From NCBI RefSeq assembly GCF_900009135.1, contig NZ_LT797693.1:458235-518517 (forward strand): a stretch of DNA of 60,283 nt. Direction: 5' to 3'. The stretch comes from Planktothrix sp. PCC 11201. Its GTDB lineage: Bacteria > Cyanobacteriota > Cyanobacteriia > Cyanobacteriales > Microcoleaceae. Made by a program: the position numbers and the translations under genes. Positions 37,529 through 47,571 of this stretch are shown piece after piece. The notes under the pieces were generated by a model. It was not told where the DNA came from. It was given only the letters and a program-made list of their open reading frames with translations, and searched no databases. How positions within the stretch are numbered: the stretch's first letter is position 1; each line of letters begins with the position of its first letter.

Positions 37529-37909
37529 TTAACGTCTCAATGAGCTCCAGATATGACTCAGTTCGATAATTAAAATAGTAGCCCAAACCAAAATACTAAT
37601 TCCGGCGGCGGCGGCGGCAATATCTTTAATTATCCGAATTCGTTCGTCTAGCTGTTCTTGCATAAAATCGCATAGGGCTTCGATGCAGCTATTAAACAAT
37701 TCAGCAGTGAGCATCAGTCCTGTTCCTAACAGAATTAAAGTAAAATCTATCCATTCACGAAAAATAAAGGAAAGACCTAATACAAAGATAGATAAAATCA
37801 TCTTATAGGCAACGCTAAAATCAGACACGACTGCAAAATAGAGTCCTGATAAGATGATTTTAAACTTTCGGATCGGATGATAGCCAGGTGGACGAAATTT
37901 TTTACTCAT
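37529..37909 (-). CDS. dgkA: Diacylglycerol/undecaprenol kinase DgkA family
   Basis: A 126-residue membrane kinase with three predicted spans and the catalytic motif ELFNSCIEALCD followed by RIIKDIAAAAAGISIL. Family members phosphorylate diacylglycerol or undecaprenol at the inner membrane, recycling lipid carriers. It begins 9 bases after a HigA-like gene on the same strand, so they are likely co-transcribed. Confidence 0.93.
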   Translation of the reverse strand: MSKKFRPPGYHPIRKFKIILSGLYFAVVSDFSVAYKMILSIFVLGLSFIFREWIDFTLILLGTGLMLTAELFNSCIEALCDFMQEQLDERIRIIKDIAAAAAGISILVWATILIIELSHIWSSLRR

Positions 37910-37918
37910 AAATATTAA

Positions 37919-38140
37919 TCAAACTTGAAGTTCAGGAATGTGCTCATTTTCATAATGCTCGATTAAAACACCGAGAATATCCATGAGTGAGGCGAGGGGA
38001 TGTTGTTCATTTTCGCCAACTTCATCAATCAGTTGATCGAGCCATTCCACAAGCCGTTGATAATCTGCTTCATCCTGGGGAATGATTAATCTATTGGCTA
38101 AGGGTTGCCATAGTTTTTGGGTTTCATCTATACTCAACAT
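37919..38140 (-). CDS. HigA-like antitoxin N-terminal domain without HTH
   Basis: 73 residues from the ATG at 38140, chosen because GGAGG lies 8 bases upstream; an ATG at 38155 is also possible. The sequence DEADYQRLVEWLDQLIDEV...IEHYENEHIPE resembles the helical N-terminal segment of HigA-type antitoxins, which normally continue into a Cro/C1 helix-turn-helix. Here a stop follows at once, so the DNA-binding half is missing and no higB-like toxin is adjacent. It may be a stand-alone regulator or a truncated relic. It is probably co-transcribed with dgkA. Confidence 0.65.
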   Translation of the reverse strand: MLSIDETQKLWQPLANRLIIPQDEADYQRLVEWLDQLIDEVGENEQHPLASLMDILGVLIEHYENEHIPELQV

Positions 38141-38231
38141 TTTGACTACCTCCATGTTCCTCGATCATACTCTGTGTGGGTAAGCACTGCTCGAATATAA
38201 AGCTTTTGTCGATTATAATGAATTTAATAAC

Positions 38232-38483
38232 TTACTCATTATTACTTAAATATTCCTGAGAATAGACATCTGCCATTAACTTCGGCCAGATTAATAGAAA
38301 AAATCCCATCCAGGCTAACAAAGGAATAGCGACTAAAATTGTCATCCACAGGGTTTTAAATAACAACCAACTTCCTGAAATTAGGGTAATTCCAGTTAAT
38401 AGAATTGACCAAGGTTGACACCACCAAGGTTTATAATTCCAGGGGTTAAAGGTTGGGGTTTCAATCGGTGTTTGATCTTTCAT
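38232..38483 (-). CDS. Small two-span membrane protein, function unknown
   Basis: An 83-residue protein with a Pro/Trp-rich cytoplasmic start (NPWNYKPWWCQPWSI), two closely spaced membrane segments (about 25-45 and 48-68) and a polar tail. I recognise it only as the sort of conserved small membrane protein common in cyanobacteria. Upstream is a short GGGAACA repeat. Confidence 0.7.
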   Translation of the reverse strand: MKDQTPIETPTFNPWNYKPWWCQPWSILLTGITLISGSWLLFKTLWMTILVAIPLLAWMGFFLLIWPKLMADVYSQEYLSNNE

Positions 38484-38606
38484 TGTAAGTAATTAGGGAA
38501 CAGGGAACAGGGAATGGGGGGAAAGATTTCACTCTCTAAGTTTGAGCATAAGTCTATGTCCAAACTGCCATCTGCGGTTGTTATTTTTGATAAAAAGTTA
38601 GATTAT

Positions 38607-41600
38607 CTAAACAACAGAACTTTCCGGTAAAGCGGTTTGCATTTGAGCTAACCAACTAACTAAAGATTCTAGCTGTTTATCCGCACTCAATACCGCTAAT
38701 CCCCTAACCGTAACTTTACCTTTACTATACACAAACCGAGGATGTAAACTTTCCGATAAATTGGCTTTTAATAAATTCCAGGCGGGTTCTTCCATGGGGG
38801 TTTCTAATAAAATATGTTGTTTACCGTCGGGTTTAATGCGAGAAAAGCCTAATTTCTTAGCAATTTGTTTGAGTTCCATAATTCTAATTAATTGACGCGC
38901 CGGGGTGGGAATTGGGCCATAGCGATCGCACCAATCTTCCTCAATTCGAGATAATTCATCCCGACTTTGACAAGCCGCCACTGACCGATAGGCACTCATT
39001 TTTTGATCTAAATCCGTAATATAATCGGAAGGAATAAAAGCAGTTAAACTCAAATCAATTTGAGTATCATCCACCTGGGGAATTTCTTGACCCCGGACTT
39101 CTTGAATTGCTTCTTGTAACATTTCACTATAAAGATCGAACCCAACCACATCCATTTGACCCGATTGTTCCGCCCCTAAAATGTCTCCCGCACCCCGAAT
39201 TTCTAAGTCTCTCATCGCTAATTGATAGCCCGATCCTAACTGGGCAAATTCTTGAATTGCTCTCAATCTTTTGCGCGCATCATCGGTTAAATTAACCCGT
39301 CCGTCGGCGGTGGTAGGATAGAATAACCAGGCGTGGGCTTGCACTCCAGAACGTCCGACCCGACCGCGTAATTGATAGAGTTGACCTAAGCCAAAACGGT
39401 GGGAATCTTCAACTAAAATGGTGTTAACTCTGGGAATATCTAACCCCGATTCAATAATGGTTGTACAGACTAAAACATCCGCATCCCCCGAACTAAATGT
39501 TAACATAATTGATTCTAATTCGGAGGCGTCTATTTGTCCGTGGGCGATCGCCAATCTCACCCCAGGAATCATCTCTCGAATTTGGGCAGATTTTTCTTCA
39601 ATTCCTTCGATTCTAGGGACAACATAAAACACCTGTCCCCCCCGATCTAATTCCTGACGAATGGCTGTTCTAACTATTTCTAAATTCAACGGAGATAAAT
39701 GGGTTTGAATTGGGCGGCGGGAAGGAGGAGGAGTGGTAATTAAACTCATTTCTCGAATCCCAGATAATGCCATATATAGGGTTCTAGGAATGGGGGTGGC
39801 GGTTAAAGTTAAGACATCAACATGGGTTTTTAAGGTCTTAATTTTTTCCTTTTGATTCACTCCAAAACGTTGTTCTTCATCAACCACTAATAACCCTAAA
39901 TCCTTAAAATGTACTCCTTTTCCCAATAAGGATTGAGTGCCAACAATGATATCAATTTCCCCCGTTGCTAACCGTTTTAATATTTCTTGTTTTTCCGAAT
40001 TGCTGCGAAAACGATTAATTAAAGCCACTTCTATGGGATAGGGAGAAAATCGTTCTTTTAGGGTATGATAATGTTGTTGGGTTAAAATTGTGGTGGGGGC
40101 TAATAAAGCTACCTGTTTTCCAGCAGTAACGGCTTTAAAAATAGCCCGAATTGCCACTTCTGTTTTGCCAAAACCCACATCCCCACAAACTAACCGATCC
40201 ATTGGTCGATCGCTTTCCATATCCCGTTTCACGTCTTGGGTTGATTTAATTTGATCGGGGGTTGCTTGATAGGAAAAGGAGTCTTCAAGTTCCTGTTGCC
40301 AAGGCATATCGGGGGGGAAAGCATAGCCCGTTTGTTGGGCGCGTTGGGCGTATAATTTTAATAGATCTACGGCTAATTTCTTTAAGGTTTTTTTAACTTT
40401 TTCCTTGGTTTTTTCCCAAGCTTGTCCGGTGAGTTTATTCAGTTGGGGAACTTTGCCCCCGGTACTTCTAAACCTTGATAAACTGCCCACTTGATCGGCG
40501 GCAACCCGTAACGTGCCATCGTCATATTGTAAAACTAAATATTCTCGGGTTTCGTTATTAATTACCAGGCTTTCTAATTTAGTAAATCGCCCTACCCCAT
40601 GTTGACGATGAACCACAAAATCCCCGGGACGGAGTTTATTCAGTTCAACCTGTTTGGATACCGCCCGCCGTCGTTTTCTAATATAACCATGGGTGGCGAG
40701 GGAATGCTGGCCATAAAATTCTCGGTCGGTAATTAAAACTAACCGAAAGGTGGGTAAAATAAACCCTTCTAATTCAGCGAGTCCAGTATATTTTAAGGCA
40801 ACGGGGGTATTTTTAATTAAGCTATCAATAGCGGGATAATCCCGGGGGTTGGGAATGAATTTTGAGGGGCAATCATGTTCCGATAACAGGGCAACCGATC
40901 GACTAGGTTGGGCGGAAACAATAAATATAGAAAAATATCGTTCTCGCTCAGACCGAATTAATTCTGCCAGTTTAGCAAATTGATGGGGAGTGGCGGGAAC
41001 TGGACGGGAAGCTAGGTTTAAACTGGGAACATTGGTAATATTAACTAAGCTAGGTTGATAATCTCCTATTTCTGATAAATAGAGTTTATCAAAGGATTCA
41101 ATTTGTTGCAGGGATTCAGTAAAGGAACGATGAATTTTAGGGGGTTTTTGGGGTAAGGCTTGCCATTGTTCTTGAATATGTTCTAACCAGCGATCGCTAT
41201 GGGCGCAACATTGATCTAATTCATCAATTACAATTAGAGTCGTATCGGTTAAATAGTCTAATAAACAAGCGGGTTTTTCAAAGGCTAATCCCAATAAGGA
41301 ATGATAGGATTTAGGGGGTTTATAATTATTATTATCGAGTTGAAATTCAGGTTTAGGGATGGGAGGAATAATTTGGGAAATCAAGGTTTCAGTATCGGCT
41401 AAATTCCCTTGAATAATCACATCAAAATTCGTCGGGGTGAGAATGAGAGCTTCAATTTTATCTAAGGATCTTTGGGTGGTGGGATCGAGTTCCCGAATTT
41501 GTTCTAACTCATCCCCAAACCATTCTAAACGCACGGGTAATTCCGAGGCCACCGGAAAAATATCCACAATATCCCCCCGGCGACTCCATTGACCCTCGGT

Positions 41601-42122
41601 TTCCACCAAGGATACCCGCTCATAGCCTAACTTGGCAAACTGTTCATCCAGGGTTTTTCCGGCCGAGGTCATCCCCCGATACAGGGTTAAACAATAGGGT
41701 TGAAACGCGGAAACCGGGGGTAAATGGGGCTGTAAACTTCTTTCTGTGGCCACAATGGCCATGGGAACACCCGAAGGGGTCTGTAACCGTCCCGCCAACT
41801 CCGCTAATACCTGCATTTGGCCCCAGGTCATTTCCTCGGAAGTCACCGACTCGTAGGGGGACGCCTCAGAAGTGGGATAAAACTGAACCGTAGCCCATCC
41901 CATCGCCTCCAGTTGAGCCGCCCACCGTCCGGCTTCCTCCAGGGTAGCTGTGACCACCAATAAATTTAATCCCGACTCCTGGGCTAAGGTAGAAGCGACT
42001 AACCCCTTGGGAATGCGAGACAGACCATTGAGGTAGAGAGACTGAGATTTATTCAGTTTGGTCAGGAGTTCAGTCGTTAAAGGCGATCGCCCCAATGCAC
42101 GCACGATAGAGGAAAATGTCAT
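38607..42122 (-). CDS. mfd: Transcription-repair coupling factor Mfd
   Basis: An 1171-residue protein that removes RNA polymerase stalled at DNA lesions and recruits UvrA. Domains in order: UvrB-like N-terminal region, RNA-polymerase-interacting CarD-like domain ([17 protein letters not shown]), SF2 translocase ([42 protein letters not shown]) and C-terminal TRCF domain. Length is normal for the family. Upstream is a short repeat and the divergent CBS-domain gene. Confidence 0.97.
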   Translation of the reverse strand: MTFSSIVRALGRSPLTTELLTKLNKSQSLYLNGLSRIPKGLVASTLAQESGLNLLVVTATLEEAGRWAAQLEAMGWATVQFYPTSEASPYESVTSEEMTWGQMQVLAELAGRLQTPSGVPMAIVATERSLQPHLPPVSAFQPYCLTLYRGMTSAGKTLDEQFAKLGYERVSLVETEGQWSRRGDIVDIFPVASELPVRLEWFGDELEQIRELDPTTQRSLDKIEALILTPTNFDVIIQGNLADTETLISQIIPPIPKPEFQLDNNNYKPPKSYHSLLGLAFEKPACLLDYLTDTTLIVIDELDQCCAHSDRWLEHIQEQWQALPQKPPKIHRSFTESLQQIESFDKLYLSEIGDYQPSLVNITNVPSLNLASRPVPATPHQFAKLAELIRSERERYFSIFIVSAQPSRSVALLSEHDCPSKFIPNPRDYPAIDSLIKNTPVALKYTGLAELEGFILPTFRLVLITDREFYGQHSLATHGYIRKRRRAVSKQVELNKLRPGDFVVHRQHGVGRFTKLESLVINNETREYLVLQYDDGTLRVAADQVGSLSRFRSTGGKVPQLNKLTGQAWEKTKEKVKKTLKKLAVDLLKLYAQRAQQTGYAFPPDMPWQQELEDSFSYQATPDQIKSTQDVKRDMESDRPMDRLVCGDVGFGKTEVAIRAIFKAVTAGKQVALLAPTTILTQQHYHTLKERFSPYPIEVALINRFRSNSEKQEILKRLATGEIDIIVGTQSLLGKGVHFKDLGLLVVDEEQRFGVNQKEKIKTLKTHVDVLTLTATPIPRTLYMALSGIREMSLITTPPPSRRPIQTHLSPLNLEIVRTAIRQELDRGGQVFYVVPRIEGIEEKSAQIREMIPGVRLAIAHGQIDASELESIMLTFSSGDADVLVCTTIIESGLDIPRVNTILVEDSHRFGLGQLYQLRGRVGRSGVQAHAWLFYPTTADGRVNLTDDARKRLRAIQEFAQLGSGYQLAMRDLEIRGAGDILGAEQSGQMDVVGFDLYSEMLQEAIQEVRGQEIPQVDDTQIDLSLTAFIPSDYITDLDQKMSAYRSVAACQSRDELSRIEEDWCDRYGPIPTPARQLIRIMELKQIAKKLGFSRIKPDGKQHILLETPMEEPAWNLLKANLSESLHPRFVYSKGKVTVRGLAVLSADKQLESLVSWLAQMQTALPESSVV

Positions 42123-42354
42123 ATGGGAAGGGAACAGGGAATAGGGAACACCGGAACACCGGAGAGAAAGACCATCGTTCTCGTGTTCGAGTATGAGTCT
42201 TTGTTCTAACCGTTAACCTCGACTGCCATGGCGAGTCGCCCTGCCACAGAAGTCGTTATAACATTGTAAGCAATTCTTTGAAAATCCGATAAGATAATCA
42301 GATCTTGATAGGATCAGCTATTCTAATCTTTTATCTTCCTATTCTGACCTCAAA
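42123..42354. other. Divergent mfd / CBS-protein intergenic region
   Basis: Holds GGGAACAGGGAATAGGGAAC short repeats and a small palindrome GACTGCCATGGCGAGTC (about 42219-42235) related to the GTAGAGACG family. No promoter is convincing by eye. Confidence 0.45.
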
Positions 42355-43683
42355 ATGTCATCTGTATTCCAAGAAATTCTGATCGTTTTCCTGCTGATTG
42401 TAGCCAATGGCGTATTTGCTATGTCAGAAATTGCTATTCTTTCGGCGCGCAAAGTTCGCCTACAACAGTCAGCCAATCGAGGAAATAAAAAAGCTAAAGT
42501 GGCTCTGGAATTAGCCAACTCTCCCAATAGTTTACTCTCAACGGTACAAGTAGGAATTACCCTAATTGGAATTTTAGCAGGTGCTTTTGGAGGGGCAGCA
42601 ATTTCAGCCCGATTAGCCATGCAACTGAACAAAATTCCGATTTTAGCTCCCCACAGCAATGCCATTAGTTTTACAATTGTTGTGATTATTATTACCTATT
42701 TATCCTTAATTATTGGGGAATTAGTTCCTAAACGGTTAGCCCTGAATGCGCCTGAATCTATCGCAACTAGCGTTTCAATTCCCATGCGTTGGTTATCTAA
42801 TTTTAGTTCTCCCATTGTGCATTTATTAAGTCTGTCTACGGAATTAATTTTAAGGCTTTTAGGCAGTCATGCCTCGATGGAACCGGAAGTTACCGAAGAA
42901 GAAATTAAAATTCTGATTGAGCAGGGAACTCGATCAGGAATTGTGGAGGAAACGGAACAAAGTATTGTGGGACGAGTGTTTGAATTAGGCGATCGCCAAG
43001 TCAGAAGTTTAATGACTCCTCGCCCTGAGATTTTTTGGATTGATATTGATGATTCTGCCGAAGAAAATCGTCAGAGTATTGCCCAAAATGCTTACACTCG
43101 CATCCTAGTTTGTCAAGAAGATTTAGATCATGTTTTAGGGTTTATTAAAGTCTCGGATTTATTAACTCAATCCCTATCCGGTAATCCCTTAGATTTAACT
43201 GCAAATTTACGCCGTCCCTTATTTGTTCCTGAAACCACTTCTGTTTTGAAAATTTTAGAATTATTTAAACAAGGAGAAACCCATTTTGCCGTAGTAGTTG
43301 ATGAATATGGCGTGATTCAAGGATTAGTAACTTTAAATGATATTTTAATGGAATTAGTGGGTGATATGCCCTCTTGGGATAATCCCGAAGAACCCCAGAA
43401 AGTGCAACGGGAAGATGGATCTTGGCTATTAGATGGAATGTTGCCCGTCGAAGAATTTTTTGAGTTATTTGATTTAGAAGATTTATTAGAAGAATCGGAA
43501 GGAAACTATCACACTGTCGGTGGTTTTGTGATTACTCAGTTAGGGCGGATTCCGGCTGCTGCCGATCATTTTGAATGGCAAAATTTACGCATTGAAGTTA
43601 TGGATATGGATGGAAACCGCGTCGATAAAGTATTAATTGTGCCTCCGCCTCTGAATAAAAATAATGAGCTTATTGAACCTTGA
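42355..43683 (+). CDS. CNNM/CorC (HlyC) family membrane protein with CBS domains
   Basis: 442 residues: DUF21 membrane domain with four segments (1-180, including EIAILSARKVRLQQ and IGELVPKRLAL), a CBS-domain pair (about 200-325, MTPRPEIFWIDID) and a CorC_HlyC C-terminal domain (about 340-432). Members are metal-ion (Mg/Co) transport or efflux proteins, sometimes mis-named hemolysins. The ATG start is close to the divergent mfd promoter region. Confidence 0.92.
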   Translation: MSSVFQEILIVFLLIVANGVFAMSEIAILSARKVRLQQSANRGNKKAKVALELANSPNSLLSTVQVGITLIGILAGAFGGAAISARLAMQLNKIPILAPHSNAISFTIVVIIITYLSLIIGELVPKRLALNAPESIATSVSIPMRWLSNFSSPIVHLLSLSTELILRLLGSHASMEPEVTEEEIKILIEQGTRSGIVEETEQSIVGRVFELGDRQVRSLMTPRPEIFWIDIDDSAEENRQSIAQNAYTRILVCQEDLDHVLGFIKVSDLLTQSLSGNPLDLTANLRRPLFVPETTSVLKILELFKQGETHFAVVVDEYGVIQGLVTLNDILMELVGDMPSWDNPEEPQKVQREDGSWLLDGMLPVEEFFELFDLEDLLEESEGNYHTVGGFVITQLGRIPAAADHFEWQNLRIEVMDMDGNRVDKVLIVPPPLNKNNELIEP

Positions 43684-43820
43684 AAAAATCAATTACTCTC
43701 TGAATTACCCTATAATTTAGGAAGTTTGCGATCGCTATGACCATCGGCAGGTTATTGTTTCAAACTTCTTTGTGTCTCTGTGGTTAAATTAATTTTTTCT
43801 TCTATGATTTCAGGTTATTT

Positions 43821-45002
43821 ATGATGAAAAAATCTCTATCTAAAATCTTGCTATTATTGTTCTGTTGGACAATTGTACCATTATTCTTAGTGGAAATATT
43901 AATGATTGTCCTCGAACCCTATTTATCCCAAGGACTGTATCAATATGATCCAGATTTAGGGTTTAAAATTCGTCCTTATGCTAATGGAAATAATCAATTT
44001 GGGTTTAATGACCGAGATTATCCCCTGCAAAAAGAACCGGGAAAATATCGAATTTTAATTCTGAGTGATTCCTATAATTGGGCGGGGGGAAAAGATGGAA
44101 ATTATACCGCTTTATTAGAACAGAAATTTGCCCAATATTATCAAAATTCTCAAGTTGAAGTAATTAATGCTGGATACCCCGGAACCCACACGGGGGAACA
44201 ATTAGCGTTATTAAAAAAATATGCCATACAATATCATCCTGATTTGGTCGTATTAGGTTTTTTTGTTGGGAATGACTTTATTGATGCAAAACCCAACCGA
44301 AAACGAATTATTGTTAATGATATTTATGTTGATATTGATAAACGCCAGGAGTTAAAAATATTCGGTTATCCAATTATTAATCAATCTCGTTTGTTACTCT
44401 TTCTTCAACAAAAATATAAAGTATTTCAAGAAGCTAAAAAAGCTCAAAAACAATCAATTTTACCCTATCATGTACAATTTGTAATTAATCCGACTGAACC
44501 GGAAAAATCCCCTGGTATTTTATCCCTAGAAACCTTTCTAGCAACCGAAAAAACCCGCTTAGACTTTTGTAAACGTCAAGATTTGCAAAAAGGGGTTTGG
44601 AATGATAATATTAACTATATTCTCCAAAGTATTGACGAAATGAGTCGGCTATTACAACAGCAAAATATTCAGTTTATCGTTGCGATATATCCCGATGAGT
44701 TTCAAATCAATCCTAACTTATTAAATCAAATACAGGAAAAACATGACTTGAATTTATCAAAATATGACCCAAACTGTATGCAGAATATTTTAATTCCCCA
44801 TCTGCAATCCCAACAAATTAGTTATATCGATTTCCGCCCTCGGTTTCAAGCTGAACAAAAACTACGTCCCTTATACCTGTTACAAGAACCCCATTGGAAT
44901 TCAGCCGGAAATCAACTGGCTGCGGAACTATTATTTGAGAAGTTAATCCCCAAAACCAATCAATTTTTTAAACTTTTTCCCCCTTCCCCTAACAAAATTT
45001 AA
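43821..45002 (+). CDS. Membrane-anchored SGNH-hydrolase-like protein (first of pair)
   Basis: A 393-residue protein with an N-terminal membrane anchor (about 8-33) and an extracytoplasmic SGNH/GDSL-like domain: block I ILILSDSYNWAG, block III VVLGFFVGNDF, and block V with the catalytic-type His (EPHWNSAGNQLAAELL). The Ser of SDSY replaces the classical GDS context. Such proteins often act on polysaccharide O-acetylation or esters at the cell surface. The following gene is a paralogue starting 2 bases after this stop. Two adjacent Met codons can serve as start. Confidence 0.82.
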   Translation: MMKKSLSKILLLLFCWTIVPLFLVEILMIVLEPYLSQGLYQYDPDLGFKIRPYANGNNQFGFNDRDYPLQKEPGKYRILILSDSYNWAGGKDGNYTALLEQKFAQYYQNSQVEVINAGYPGTHTGEQLALLKKYAIQYHPDLVVLGFFVGNDFIDAKPNRKRIIVNDIYVDIDKRQELKIFGYPIINQSRLLLFLQQKYKVFQEAKKAQKQSILPYHVQFVINPTEPEKSPGILSLETFLATEKTRLDFCKRQDLQKGVWNDNINYILQSIDEMSRLLQQQNIQFIVAIYPDEFQINPNLLNQIQEKHDLNLSKYDPNCMQNILIPHLQSQQISYIDFRPRFQAEQKLRPLYLLQEPHWNSAGNQLAAELLFEKLIPKTNQFFKLFPPSPNKI

Positions 45003-45003
45003 A

Positions 45004-46074
45004 ATGCAAAAAACTAAACTGAAAGGCTTTACTAAAATTCTTGGACAAACTGCATTAATCGCTTTAATTACGTTTATAATGTCTGAAATTACCCTAAGAA
45101 TTTATAATAAAATTAATCCTAGTTTTGTCTTTTATGATTCTTCCTATAACCGTTTTCGCGGAAAACCCAACGCTCCCGATTATGATTTTAAGTTAAATTC
45201 CCAAGGCTTTAAAGACGTTGAATTTACCGTTGAGAAACCTGCGGGAATCAATCGGATTTTAGGAATAGGAGATTCTTTTGCTTATGGTGTTGTTCCCTAT
45301 CAATATAATTATTTGACGCTTTTAGAAGAAAAATTAAATAAATCGGGGCAAAAAACCGAAGTGATTAATATGGGAATTCCGGGTATGGGCCCAAGGGATT
45401 ATTTATCAATTTTAGTCAATGAAGGATTAAAACTCAATCCAGATCGAGTAGTATTATCCTTCTATATTGGTAATGATTTTTTAGATAATTCCATGACCAC
45501 CCACCTGAGAAAAGAGGAAAAATCCTATGTCGTAGCTTTAATCAAATCTCTAATTAAAATTCAAAGCCATTATCAAGGTACATTCATTAACACGGTGCCT
45601 AAATATGAGGATAATCAACCGACAATTGATAATGCAAAGTATCTCCAGAATACTGTTAGTAAAAGTAATATGTTTGTTAGAAATCCAGCCGATGGGATGT
45701 TTAAAGGCTTTGTAGAGGATGCAGTTAAAGATTTAATTAAAATTAAACAAATTTGTGATTCTCAAAATATCCCTTTAACAATTGTAATTATTCCTGATGA
45801 AGTTCAAGTCAATTCACAACTTCAAAAACAAGTCAAACAAGCATTTGATCCCAATAATCAAAATTTATTAGATTTTGAAATCCCAAACCGACTGTTAACA
45901 GAAAAGTTACAGCAAGCGAATATTGATTATCTGGATTTATTACCTGATTTTAAAGTCGCATCCCAAAAAACTCGTCTCTATAAACCCAATGACACCCACT
46001 GGAATATCGCCGGAAACCGTTTAGCGGCAGAATTAATTACGCAACATCTCAAATCAAAAAATAATCAACCCTAG
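45004..46074 (+). CDS. Membrane-anchored SGNH-hydrolase-like protein (second of pair)
   Basis: A 356-residue paralogue of the preceding gene: membrane anchor (about 9-28), block I GIGDSFAYGV (classical GDS), block III VVLSFYIGNDF, block V DTHWNIAGNRLAAEL with Asp and His of the triad. Overall divergence from its neighbour is high outside the motifs. The one-base spacing from the previous stop shows a two-gene operon from tandem duplication. Substrate unknown. Confidence 0.82.
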   Translation: MQKTKLKGFTKILGQTALIALITFIMSEITLRIYNKINPSFVFYDSSYNRFRGKPNAPDYDFKLNSQGFKDVEFTVEKPAGINRILGIGDSFAYGVVPYQYNYLTLLEEKLNKSGQKTEVINMGIPGMGPRDYLSILVNEGLKLNPDRVVLSFYIGNDFLDNSMTTHLRKEEKSYVVALIKSLIKIQSHYQGTFINTVPKYEDNQPTIDNAKYLQNTVSKSNMFVRNPADGMFKGFVEDAVKDLIKIKQICDSQNIPLTIVIIPDEVQVNSQLQKQVKQAFDPNNQNLLDFEIPNRLLTEKLQQANIDYLDLLPDFKVASQKTRLYKPNDTHWNIAGNRLAAELITQHLKSKNNQP

Positions 46075-46120
46075 ACAATAGACTATTTACTGATAACTAC
46101 TAACTGCTAACTGATGACTG

Positions 46121-46148
46121 CTAGAGACGCGCCATGGCAAGTCTCTAC
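46121..46148. repeat. CTAGAGACG...AGTCTCTAC palindrome
   Basis: A 28-bp copy of the GTAGAGACG palindrome centred on GCCATGGC, preceded by CTGATAACTAC-type repeats. It lies between the convergent SGNH and EgtB genes. Confidence 0.7.
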
Positions 46149-46152
46149 ATAA

Positions 46153-47484
46153 CTAAATATCTTGAACGATCCGAAAACCAGCGTGTTGATAGAAATTGGG
46201 ACGGAACCAATTGCGGTAATATTTTAAAGCTTCCGTACCATTCGTTATCCAACATCCTCCTAACATCATTTGATGTTCCGTATCAAAAAAGATGGCAGAA
46301 TTATCTTCATAAAGAAAATGGGGTTCATATCCACAAAAGGGGTTTAAATTATCACTCAACCATTCCCAAACATTACCTCGCAAATCATAGAGTCCAGAGT
46401 AACTTTTGGCAGTTTCTAACATTCCGACGGGACTGGGTGAGCCGAATTTGAAATTGAGATTGTAATGGTCTACATCTTCTACTAAACCATCACCGTAAGT
46501 GGCGACATTGTACTCGGCTTCATTCATTAACCGAGTCCCCACACCTTGCCAACGACAATAAGCCATGGCTTCATAGTAATTGACTTCTGCTGGCCAATCT
46601 AAAGGTAAATCCATTTCATCAAACTGGGCGCGATATTTATAACTCCCCTTTTCTAAGCGCCAAAATTTGGGATGTTGGATATTATTTTCAGTTTTCCATT
46701 GCCAAGATTTTTTATCCCAATACTCTTGATTTCCATAGCCACCCGCCTTAACAAAATCCAGAAATTCGCTATTGGTAATGAGATATTTACTAGCTAAAAA
46801 AGGTGCAACTTCAACGGTGCGTGACCCATAATCAATATCCCAGCCATAAGTGGAATCGTCAAAGGCTTTACCAAGTTGGGCAATTCCCCCGGCAACTTCG
46901 AGCATTTCATTCTCTGGAATATAACTTTTAGAAGGGGCATATTTCCAGTTTGAGGGGCGTTTAACTCGCTCTAGGGGAAGCTGGCGAAATAACATCGAAG
47001 ATGTTTCGACATGAATGCGCTGATGTTCAATTCCCATGATTAATGCCCACAGGGGATGATTGGGAAGAATCGGCAGAGTAATTGGCGTTTTTTCAATGAA
47101 TTCTGATAGTATTTCTAAGACTTGTTCTCGATATTGCCAAGCCGAGGTAAGGTCTGGCCATTGCAGGTGGGCGATCGCTTGATTCAATTCTGTGGGTGTT
47201 TCGGGATCGACCCCAACTCCAAACAGAATTTCATAGTCCTGATTCAGAGATTTTTCTAATAATCCCACCCGAACTAATTTATTGATGTAGAAAGATGCCG
47301 AATGTCCCAGATAAAAAATGAGCGGATTTCTCAAAGGGTCGGGATTCAGATAAAATGTGTCTTCCCCAACTAAACTTTTTAGGAGCATATCTTCAAGTTG
47401 CCAAGCCTCCTGAAAATAATTGAGGAGGGTTTGGCGATCGCAACAATCTAGTTTGGGGGGACAATTCGATACAAGAGTGTTCAT
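46153..47484 (-). CDS. egtB: OvoA-type sulfoxide synthase, probable ergothioneine EgtB
   Basis: A 443-residue non-heme iron enzyme with an N-terminal DinB-like domain supplying the iron triad (H61 in IFYLGHSASF; H154 and H158 in EHQRIHVET) and a C-terminal formylglycine-generating-enzyme fold ending RNWFRPNFYQHAGFRIV. The phrases FGVGVDPETP and EHQRIHVETSS match OvoA (5-histidylcysteine sulfoxide synthase) rather than classical actinobacterial EgtB. The methyltransferase domain of OvoA is absent, and an EgtD gene lies 87 bases upstream. This fits the known cyanobacterial case where an OvoA-like synthase was recruited to make ergothioneine from trimethylhistidine and a thiol donor. Confidence 0.85.
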   Translation of the reverse strand: MNTLVSNCPPKLDCCDRQTLLNYFQEAWQLEDMLLKSLVGEDTFYLNPDPLRNPLIFYLGHSASFYINKLVRVGLLEKSLNQDYEILFGVGVDPETPTELNQAIAHLQWPDLTSAWQYREQVLEILSEFIEKTPITLPILPNHPLWALIMGIEHQRIHVETSSMLFRQLPLERVKRPSNWKYAPSKSYIPENEMLEVAGGIAQLGKAFDDSTYGWDIDYGSRTVEVAPFLASKYLITNSEFLDFVKAGGYGNQEYWDKKSWQWKTENNIQHPKFWRLEKGSYKYRAQFDEMDLPLDWPAEVNYYEAMAYCRWQGVGTRLMNEAEYNVATYGDGLVEDVDHYNLNFKFGSPSPVGMLETAKSYSGLYDLRGNVWEWLSDNLNPFCGYEPHFLYEDNSAIFFDTEHQMMLGGCWITNGTEALKYYRNWFRPNFYQHAGFRIVQDI

Positions 47485-47571
47485 AGTTATAGTTAATGGG
47501 AATCAGGCTTTTTTCGGCATCAAACCCGATTTATTGAAGTTTTATGCCTCAATTTGATCAACAGAATTGTT

